DNA of 19,774 nucleotides. It comes from CAZHCG01 sp046484285. GTDB taxonomy: Bacteria; Myxococcota_A; Polyangia; JAAYKL01. Positions 14,737 through 19,774 of this stretch are shown one piece after another. How positions within the stretch are numbered: position 1 is the first letter of the stretch; every line of letters begins with the position of its first letter. Under the pieces are notes generated by a model that was not told the DNA's origin, ran no database searches, and saw nothing but the letters and a program-made list of their open reading frames with translations. The stretch covers positions 1 to 19,774 of the forward strand of contig JAWOBP010000125.1 of NCBI GenBank assembly GCA_046484285.1. The letters are read 5' to 3'. A program made the translations under genes and the position numbers.

Positions 14737-14765
14737 TCGTCAACAGCGTCGGATCGCAGTATCAT
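14737..14765 (+). promoter_or_regulatory. Candidate promoter for the glmU operon
   Basis: TCGTCA (14737-14742, 4 of 6), a 17-base spacer and TATCAT (14760-14765, 5 of 6) lie in the 85-base gap before glmU. The ribosome-binding site GAGGAGG follows at 14775-14781. Confidence 0.4.
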
Positions 14766-14788
14766 GCGCGTCGCGAGGAGGTGCGATG

Positions 14789-16237
14789 ATGAGCGAGATC
14801 GCCGCGATCGTGCTGGCCGCCGGCCAGGGAAAGCGAATGCGCTCCGCCACGCCCAAGGTGCTGCACACGATCGGCGGCAGACCGCTGATTGCCTTTCCGC
14901 TGGCTCTGGCCCGGCGCCTCGGCTGCGAGCGGATCGTCGCCGTCGTCGGTCACGGACGGGATGAGGTGGAGCGCGTCGTGGCAGGGCTGCCCGGCGGCGA
15001 GGAGGTCTCGCTTGCGGTGCAGAAAGAGCAGCTCGGCACGGGCCACGCGGTGATGGCGGCCCTGCCGGCGCTGCGGGGTTTTCAAAAAGCGGTGTTGATC
15101 CTGTCCGGGGACGTGCCGCTGCTCCGCCGCGAGACGATCTCGCGGTTGCGCCGCGCCTATCGCCGCGCCGGTGGACCGCTGGCGATGGTCGGCTTCAGAC
15201 CCACCGATCCGTCGGGGTACGGTCGCGTGATCCGAGAGGGACGCGGCGCGGTGGCCGTGCGCGAGCACCGCGACTGCAGCCGCGCCCAGCGGGCGATCGG
15301 CGAGGTCAACGCCGGGATCTACCTGGTCGATATCGGTTTCTTGCGCCGCTCCGCGCGCCGCCTGCGCGCCGACAACGAGCAGGGCGAGCTGTACCTCACG
15401 GATTTGGTCGAGCTCGCCGCCCGGGGGAGCCGCGTGCCGGTGGTCGAGGCCGACGAGAGCGAGGTGGCGGGCGTCAACGACCGCGTCGAGCTGGCGCGCG
15501 TCGAGCGGGAGGTGCTGGCGCGCAAGAAGGAGGAGCTGATGCGCGGCGGGGTGACCCTGCGCCACCCGGAGTCCGTCTGGATCGATTTGGACGCCAAGGT
15601 CGGGCGCGATACCGAGATCGAGCCCGGCGTCCGCCTGCTGGGCGCGACCCGGATCGGAGCTTGCTGCCGCGTCGAGACCGGCTGCGTCGTCTCCGGGAGC
15701 CGGGTCGCCGACGGCGCCTCGTTGCTGGCCTACTCGGTGCTGGACGGGGCCGAGGTGGGACCGGGCGCCCAGGTCGGGCCGCTGGCGCGGCTCAGGCCCG
15801 GCGCCGTGCTGCGCTCCGAGGCCAAGGTGGGAAACTTCGTCGAGGTCAAGAAGACCGTGATCGGCGCGGGCTCCAAGGCCAACCACCTCGCCTACCTGGG
15901 AGACGGCGAGATCGGCGAGGGCGTCAACGTGGGAGCGGGGACGATCTTCTGCAACTACGACGGATTCTCCAAGCACAAGACCGTGCTGGAAGACGGCGTT
16001 TTCATCGGCTCGGACAGTCAGCTGGTGGCCCCGGTCACGGTCGGAAAGGGCGCCTACGTCGCCTCGGGATCGACGGTGACCCGCGACGTGCCGCCCGACG
16101 CGCTGGCGATCGCCCGCGGCCGCCAGCAGAACAGGGAGCAGGTTGCCGCAGTGCTGCGCCGCACCCTGGCGGCGCGCAAGCGCAGGGCCGAGCGGGAACG
16201 GGGCGGGCAGAGCGGCGGCAGGGGGAAGAAGCGGTGA
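14789..16237 (+). CDS. glmU: Bifunctional GlmU (UDP-GlcNAc synthesis)
   Basis: This cytoplasmic enzyme acetylates glucosamine-1-phosphate and then couples the product to UTP, giving UDP-GlcNAc for peptidoglycan and lipopolysaccharide. The N-terminal pyrophosphorylase domain has LAAGQGKRM, QLGTGHAV, LSGDVPLL and GEVNAGIY. The left-handed beta-helix acetyltransferase domain has RLRPGAVL, KVGNFVEVKKT, the catalytic SKANHLAYLGD (His366) and VGAGTIFCNYDG. There are 482 residues against 456 in E. coli, the excess being a C-terminal basic tail of Arg, Lys and Gly. ATG 14786 and ATG 14789 are both possible; the GAGGAGG site is better spaced (7 bases) for 14789. It is the first gene of a compact operon; its stop overlaps the next start. 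Confidence 0.96.
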   Translation: MSEIAAIVLAAGQGKRMRSATPKVLHTIGGRPLIAFPLALARRLGCERIVAVVGHGRDEVERVVAGLPGGEEVSLAVQKEQLGTGHAVMAALPALRGFQKAVLILSGDVPLLRRETISRLRRAYRRAGGPLAMVGFRPTDPSGYGRVIREGRGAVAVREHRDCSRAQRAIGEVNAGIYLVDIGFLRRSARRLRADNEQGELYLTDLVELAARGSRVPVVEADESEVAGVNDRVELARVEREVLARKKEELMRGGVTLRHPESVWIDLDAKVGRDTEIEPGVRLLGATRIGACCRVETGCVVSGSRVADGASLLAYSVLDGAEVGPGAQVGPLARLRPGAVLRSEAKVGNFVEVKKTVIGAGSKANHLAYLGDGEIGEGVNVGAGTIFCNYDGFSKHKTVLEDGVFIGSDSQLVAPVTVGKGAYVASGSTVTRDVPPDALAIARGRQQNREQVAAVLRRTLAARKRRAERERGGQSGGRGKKR

Positions 16238-16725
16238 GCGTAGCGCGATTCGCCAGGCGCGTGACGATCGTCGCGGCGCTGCTGGCCGCGCTGGCGCTGC
16301 TGGCCGCGGGCTGCTCGCCGGCTGTGATCTCGCGGATCGGCCCGCCCGTTCCGTCGCGGGGCGAGAGCTGCGGGATCGAGGTGCTGGAACCGGGCGAGGT
16401 GCCGCAGCGCCCCTACCGCGACGTGGGGGTGGTCTCCCTGGAGAACTGCCAGGACTACCGCGATCCGCCGTGCCGGGGCTGGCTGACCGAGGCCGCCTGC
16501 GAGCTGGGCGGGCACGTGACCTACGTCCCGGACGAGACGCCCCGGGACGGAGGCTTCGGGGCGATGACCTGCACCGTGACCGTGGCGGCGTACGTTGCCG
16601 ACCTGCGCCCCGAGCCGGAGAACGACCCGGTGCTCGGCGCCGAGCGCGGGGAGCTGATCCCAGGCTGCGATTCTTTCGAGAACGAAGGTTCGGACGAGCC
16701 GCTTCCTCAGCGCTGCGTGGAGTAG
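16234..16725 (+). CDS. Small lipoprotein of unknown function
   Basis: A predicted lipoprotein of 163 residues with a strong signal (Arg-rich start, hydrophobic core, lipobox LLAAGC, Cys27). The mature part contains six Cys and a core with GIEVLEPGEVPQRPYRDVGVVSLENC, partly shown here as VPQRPYRDVGVV; this resembles small myxobacterial lipoproteins in which P-x-R-x-x-x-x-G hydrophobic strands precede a Cys pair. The start is the GTG at 16234, preceded by AGGGGGAA and overlapping the glmU stop by three bases. I do not recognise a named family. Position between glmU and a phospholipid synthase suggests a house gene of the envelope, which is inference. Confidence 0.8.
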   Translation: MSVARFARRVTIVAALLAALALLAAGCSPAVISRIGPPVPSRGESCGIEVLEPGEVPQRPYRDVGVVSLENCQDYRDPPCRGWLTEAACELGGHVTYVPDETPRDGGFGAMTCTVTVAAYVADLRPEPENDPVLGAERGELIPGCDSFENEGSDEPLPQRCVE

Positions 16726-16728
16726 AAG

Positions 16729-17349
16729 TTGCGCAGGTTCTTCTCCCACCTGTTGACCGTTCCCAACGCACTGTCGCTGTTCAGGCTGCTCTCTGCGCCG
16801 CTGCTGGCCGTCTTCTGGCTGGGGTTCGGCTGGAAGGCGATCGCGCTGGCGACCGGCACCCTGGGCGGGATCAGCGATCTGTTCGACGGCGTGCTGGCGC
16901 GCAAGCTGAACCAGGAGACCGAGCTGGGCGCGGTGATCGATCAGCTCGGCGATCTGATCTTCGAGTCGTTCTGCCTGATCATCGGAGTGGTGATCGGACA
17001 GCTCTGGCTCGGCTGGCTGCTGCTCTACCTGTTTCGCGAGCTGACCGTCACCGCGATGCGCGGCTACATGACCGCGCGCGGAGGAAAGCTGCCCTCCTCG
17101 GCGCTGGGCAAGATCAAGTCGAGCCTCTTTCAATGGGCTTTTTTCCCGCTGTTTTTCGGCGCGATTCTGCTCGACCCGGGTGTGATTCCGGGGTCATGGT
17201 GCCTGGCCGGGCTGCACCCGGGCCAGGTTCTGGTCTGGGTCGCCACGTTCGCGATCGGAGTCGGGACAACCGTCAGTCTCGTTTCCGGCTGGAGCTACCT
17301 GCGGGCCTTCGCCAGCTTCTACGGCGGCCGTGGCGCCGGGGAGGTCTGA
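16729..17349 (+). CDS. CDP-alcohol phosphatidyltransferase (PgsA-like)
   Basis: An integral membrane enzyme that transfers a phosphatidyl group from CDP-diacylglycerol to an alcohol, giving a phospholipid. The 206 residues hold about six transmembrane segments and the complete family signature D-x2-DG-x2-AR-x8-G-x3-D-x3-D, here Asp50, Asp53-Gly54, Ala57-Arg58, Gly67, Asp71 and Asp75. Length and layout fit PgsA (glycerol-3-phosphate acceptor), but the acceptor cannot be told from the sequence; inositol- or serine-type enzymes are alternatives. The start is TTG at 16729, three bases after the previous stop, with GGAG upstream. It is the third gene of the glmU operon. Confidence 0.9.
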   Translation: MRRFFSHLLTVPNALSLFRLLSAPLLAVFWLGFGWKAIALATGTLGGISDLFDGVLARKLNQETELGAVIDQLGDLIFESFCLIIGVVIGQLWLGWLLLYLFRELTVTAMRGYMTARGGKLPSSALGKIKSSLFQWAFFPLFFGAILLDPGVIPGSWCLAGLHPGQVLVWVATFAIGVGTTVSLVSGWSYLRAFASFYGGRGAGEV

Positions 17350-17352
17350 GTC

Positions 17353-17970
17353 GTGGTCGAGCGTCCGATCACCACGCTGGCCCGGGAGCACGGCGTCGAG
17401 ACCGAGATCAAGCGCAGCCGTTTCGTGGCGCGGGCCCGCCGCGCGGACGCGGTCGAGGAGGCCGGCGAGTGGCTGGAGCGCGCCGCCGATCCGAGCGCCA
17501 CGCACAACTGCTGGGCGTACCGGATCGGCGACGCGTACCGCTTCTCCGACGACGGAGAGCCGGGAGGCACCGCGGGGCGGCCGATCCACGGCGCGATCGA
17601 GTCGGCCGGCCTGGACCGCGTGGCGGTGCTGGTCACGCGCTTCTTCGGGGGGACCAAGCTGGGGACCGGGGGCCTGGCGCGGGCCTACGGCGGCGCGGCC
17701 GCGGAGTGCCTGCGCGGCGCCGAGAAGCTGGAGGTCCGCCCTCGCGCGCGCTCGAGGCTGGAGGTGCCGTTCGCCGAGATCGGAGCGGTGCACACCGTGC
17801 TGGAGCGCGTCGGCGCGATCAAGCTCGGCGAGAGCTACGGTCAAAGCGGCGTCGCGCTGGACGTGGAGCTGGACGCGGAGCGCGCCGCCGAACTCGACGC
17901 AGCGCTCGGCGATGCCACGAGGGGCCGCGTGCGCGCCGTTTCGATCGATTCCGATGGAGGCGTGAGATGA
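17353..17970 (+). CDS. YigZ/IMPACT family protein
   Basis: A 205-residue member of the UPF0029/IMPACT family. The N-terminal domain carries the signature: IKRSRFVARA, HNCWAYRIG, FSDDGEPGGTAGRPI and VLVTRFFGGTKLGTGGLARAY (about 20-118). A ferredoxin-like C-terminal domain of the YigZ type follows. The eukaryotic homologue IMPACT regulates translation through GCN1; the bacterial role is not settled, with an RNA- or ribosome-linked function suggested. The start is GTG at 17353, three bases after the previous gene. The stop overlaps the ATG of the next gene (ATGA). Confidence 0.9.
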   Translation: MVERPITTLAREHGVETEIKRSRFVARARRADAVEEAGEWLERAADPSATHNCWAYRIGDAYRFSDDGEPGGTAGRPIHGAIESAGLDRVAVLVTRFFGGTKLGTGGLARAYGGAAAECLRGAEKLEVRPRARSRLEVPFAEIGAVHTVLERVGAIKLGESYGQSGVALDVELDAERAAELDAALGDATRGRVRAVSIDSDGGVR

Positions 17971-18530
17971 ACGCGCATCTGTCGGCGAAAACAACGATTC
18001 TGATCGCGGCTGCGCTGGCGCTGTGCTGCACGGCGCGGGGGGTGCGGCCCGGCGACCGAGCGGAGCCGGGTCAGACCGTGGCGTTCGCGCGGGCTTCGGT
18101 GGAGGGCATGCGGGCCTCGAAGCTGCTCATCTGCGAGGCGGAGCGGGTCGCCGCGGGTCGCGCCGTGCCGGTTGCCGAGGTCGCGTTGAAAAGCGGCACC
18201 GGTACGTATGCAACTTTTCTCGAGCCGGGGCGCTACGCGGTGCCCGGCGTGATGCGCGCCGAGCAGCTCGATCGCCCGCTGGAAGCAGAGCGCGGCACGC
18301 TCGTTTTCGACCTGGAGGCCGGGGCCAGCAACTACATCGGGAGCTACTGGCCGCTGACGGAGTCCGGCCGCCAGATTGCGGTCGACCTGGGCGGAGGAAA
18401 GGCCTTTTACGCCGCCAGAGCCGCGTTCGAAAAGCGCTTCTTTGGGCTGGCTCGAAGATTTCCCGTCCGCGACGCCCTGAAGACGGCGGAGCTGCTGACC
18501 ATTCAGCAAGCAGAGGACGACAGCCGGTAG
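17967..18530 (+). CDS. Small exported protein, possible lipoprotein
   Basis: A 187-residue exported protein with an N-terminal hydrophobic signal (about 9-19) ending in LALCCTARG. The paired Cys could be lipidated, although the lipobox is not canonical. The mature part has a beta-rich core with ASKLLICEAERVAAG, GTYATFLEPGRYAVPGV and GTLVFDLEAGASNYIG. This pattern, a short domain with a PGRY turn and a G-x-Y near the end, is reminiscent of DUF2846-like lipoproteins, but I cannot assign it. ATG 17967 has GGAGG six bases upstream and overlaps the yigZ-like stop by four bases, so it closes the operon. The open frame continues upstream, antisense to no known gene, but the signal peptide begins here. 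Confidence 0.75.
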   Translation: MNAHLSAKTTILIAAALALCCTARGVRPGDRAEPGQTVAFARASVEGMRASKLLICEAERVAAGRAVPVAEVALKSGTGTYATFLEPGRYAVPGVMRAEQLDRPLEAERGTLVFDLEAGASNYIGSYWPLTESGRQIAVDLGGGKAFYAARAAFEKRFFGLARRFPVRDALKTAELLTIQQAEDDSR

Positions 18531-18748
18531 GCGCGCTTCGCATCGAAGACTCTTCGTAACACAGCTCGGAGCGCTCGATATTCGAGACAACTCTCGCCAT
18601 ATCGAACGACCCGGCTTTCACGAGCCTGGCCGGACTGAACGGTCTGGAACGGACCAGCGCGCGGTACGACTTGCCCCCTTGTCCCAGATCACCTAACTTC
18701 GTTTCGTTCGGGTAAGTTCGTCCAACACTCGCAGAAAGGAAAGCTGCG

Positions 18749-19135
18749 ATGCTGTCCGAAGAGAAAAAAACCATTTTGCACCTGCTGATTGCGATGGCCT
18801 GGTCGGACGGCCGAGTCGACGAGGAGGAGCTGGAGGTCGTCGAGGCCCTGCTCGACGCGTTCGGCGCCGATCAACGAGAGGCCGAAGAGATACGGGACTG
18901 GGCTCGATCTCCCCGCTCGTTGGACGACGTCGACGTCACCACGCTCAGCGTCAGCGACCTGGAGCTGACCCTCCAGCACGCCGTGCTGCTCAGCTACCTC
19001 GACGGCGAGCAGTCCGAAAAAGAGGTCGAGCTGCTCGATCGCGTGATGGACAAGCTGGGGTTCACGCGCGAGGCCGCCGCGCCGATACTCGAGGCGGCCT
19101 CGGAGCGCGCCAGCAAGCTGCTCCCCGATCTCTGA
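18749..19135 (+). CDS. TerB-like helical protein
   Basis: A 128-residue, highly acidic, all-helical cytoplasmic protein with the TerB/DUF533 pattern: AWSDGRVDEEELEVV (about 17-31) and a second, weaker copy, YLDGEQSEKEVELLDRV. These D-G-x-x-x-x-x-E segments are known in TerB as metal-binding sites at helix ends. TerB family members occur in tellurite-resistance-associated clusters and also as stand-alone proteins in many bacteria. No other ter genes are nearby, so resistance should not be assumed. The ATG at 18749 is preceded by AAAGGAAA. The 218 bases before it hold no recognisable gene and no clear promoter. Confidence 0.72.
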   Translation: MLSEEKKTILHLLIAMAWSDGRVDEEELEVVEALLDAFGADQREAEEIRDWARSPRSLDDVDVTTLSVSDLELTLQHAVLLSYLDGEQSEKEVELLDRVMDKLGFTREAAAPILEAASERASKLLPDL

Positions 19136-19154
19136 CGAGCCCGGAGGGATCGAT

Positions 19155-19170
19155 CCGGGCCGGAGCCCGG
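19155..19170. terminator. Candidate bidirectional GC hairpin
   Basis: A perfect 6-bp stem with a four-base loop (CCGGGC-CGGA-GCCCGG) lies in the 36-base gap between the convergent TerB-like and Cys-rich genes. A competing 6-bp stem (19140-19145 with 19154-19159) overlaps it. Neither has a T tract. Terminator role is inferred from position. Confidence 0.35.
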
Positions 19171-19171
19171 C

Positions 19172-19774
19172 TCAGATGCACTCGCCGTCCACACAGGTCT
19201 GACCCGCGCCGCACGGCGCCGAGAGGCCGCAGCCGCGCGAGCAGATGCACACCGCGGTGGTGAAGCTGTCGTAGTCGCAGCTGATTGGTTGATCCCAGTC
19301 GATCGAGCAGGCGTCCCACTGGTTGTTGTACGCGTCGACGCACTCCCCGCCGGCCTGCTCGCAGAGCTCGGCGCAGGTGTTCTGCGTGCTGTTGTAAGCG
19401 ATGGTGCAAAGCGCGTCCGACTGGCCGCAGTCGGCGTATCCGTCGATATCGCCGTCGGTGTACTGAGTCGCGCACTCGACCAGACCGGCGGCGCAGTCGA
19501 TGCCGCACGCGTCGTGAACCGCTTCGGCGCAGTAGTAGTCCCACCAGCCCTCGCCGCTGTTGCAGCAGAACCCGTCCTCGTCGCAGATGTCGGCCACGCA
19601 GTCGTTGCATCCGTACTCCAGGGCCTCTCCCGTCTCGCATACGCCGTGGGCGCAGGCATCCGTGTCGGTGTCCGTGTCGGTGTCCGCGTCGGTGTCTGCG
19701 TCGGTGTCCGCGTCGGTGTCGGTGTCGGTGTCCGCGTCGGTGTCGGTGTCGGTGTCGGCATCCGTGTCCGCGTC
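19172..19774 (-). CDS. Asp-linker Cys-rich surface protein, 3' part
   Basis: The minus-strand frame is open to the window edge, so the signal peptide and start lie outside. About 200 residues are visible. The first 40 are an unbroken (T/A)-D linker. A Cys-rich region of about 160 residues and some 20 Cys follows. It opens with CNDCVADICDEDGFCCN and WWDYYCAEAVHDAC, a module seen in many secreted proteins of myxobacteria and relatives in which a CC pair is followed by W-D-x-x-C. It ends CGAGQTCVDGEC, an EGF-like close. By analogy with the two other linker lipoproteins here, a lipobox Cys probably lies just upstream of the linker. An internal GTG at 19597 is not the true start. Function is unknown. 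Confidence 0.85.
   Translation of the reverse strand, partial: DADTDADTDTDTDADTDTDTDADTDADTDADTDTDTDTDACAHGVCETGEALEYGCNDCVADICDEDGFCCNSGEGWWDYYCAEAVHDACGIDCAAGLVECATQYTDGDIDGYADCGQSDALCTIAYNSTQNTCAELCEQAGGECVDAYNNQWDACSIDWDQPISCDYDSFTTAVCICSRGCGLSAPCGAGQTCVDGECI
19656..19774 (-). repeat. Low-complexity repeat encoding a Thr/Ala-Asp linker
   Basis: Six-base units encoding alternating Asp and Thr/Ala without Ser, unlike the other linkers in the window. The repeat is cut by the window edge. Confidence 0.85.

Noticed and set aside
16143..17966. Long plus-strand frame leading into the last operon gene
   Set aside because: It overlaps three well-supported genes in other frames; only the part from 17967 has a ribosome-binding site and signal peptide.
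18540..18620. Minus-strand coding-like stretch upstream of the TerB-like gene
   Set aside because: It reads well for about 25 residues but has no homologue I recognise, no ribosome-binding site and no clear extension.

Overview
The window is GC-rich and gene-dense. It carries long Ser/Thr-Asp linkers in secreted proteins, RCC1-repeat and Cys-rich surface proteins, a degenerate MYXO-CTERM-like tail, and a zapA/RNase Y/YmdB cluster. This combination points to an uncultured member of the Myxococcota or another deltaproteobacterial lineage. The assignment is inference from gene style; no rRNA or other phylogenetic marker lies in the window.

Layout. (1) 1-726: the 3' part of an RCC1-repeat protein. 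(2) 843-5089: a housekeeping block. dnaJ (minus) diverges from zapA (plus) across an AT-rich promoter region. A 390-base interval then holds a candidate structured RNA, possibly 6S-like by position, and is followed by rny (RNase Y) and a YmdB-type phosphodiesterase. (3) 5291-9372: a polytopic GAF histidine kinase whose stop codon overlaps the start of a large Ser/Asp-linked surface lipoprotein with a lamin-tail-like domain. (4) 12640 down to 9397 (minus): a two-gene operon with overlapping ends. The first gene encodes a Cys-rich exported protein with a PPC-like domain. The second encodes a lipoprotein with duplicated Cys modules and a formylglycine-generating-enzyme (FGE)-like domain that lacks the catalytic cysteines. 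(5) 12641-13197: a decayed stretch with transposase relics on both strands. (6) 13198-14703: a 60-residue ribbon-helix-helix protein 3 bases ahead of a beta-barrel-like outer-membrane protein. (7) 14789-18530: a tight operon of glmU, a lipoprotein, a CDP-alcohol phosphatidyltransferase, a YigZ/IMPACT protein and a second small exported protein, mostly joined by overlapping stop/start codons. (8) 18749-19135: a TerB-like protein. (9) 19172-19774 (minus): the 3' part of another Asp-linker Cys-rich protein, cut by the window edge.

The housekeeping genes cover protein folding, division, RNA decay, cell-wall precursor synthesis and phospholipid synthesis, and they alternate with a cell-surface repertoire. 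The most distinctive theme is the acidic (S/T/A)-D linker. Where both ends can be seen, it sits next to the membrane anchor or tail, whether that is an N-terminal lipid-modified Cys or a C-terminal sorting tag. The points most worth a second look are the candidate RNA between zapA and rny, the duplicated Cys module broken up by linkers, and the kinase-lipoprotein pair.
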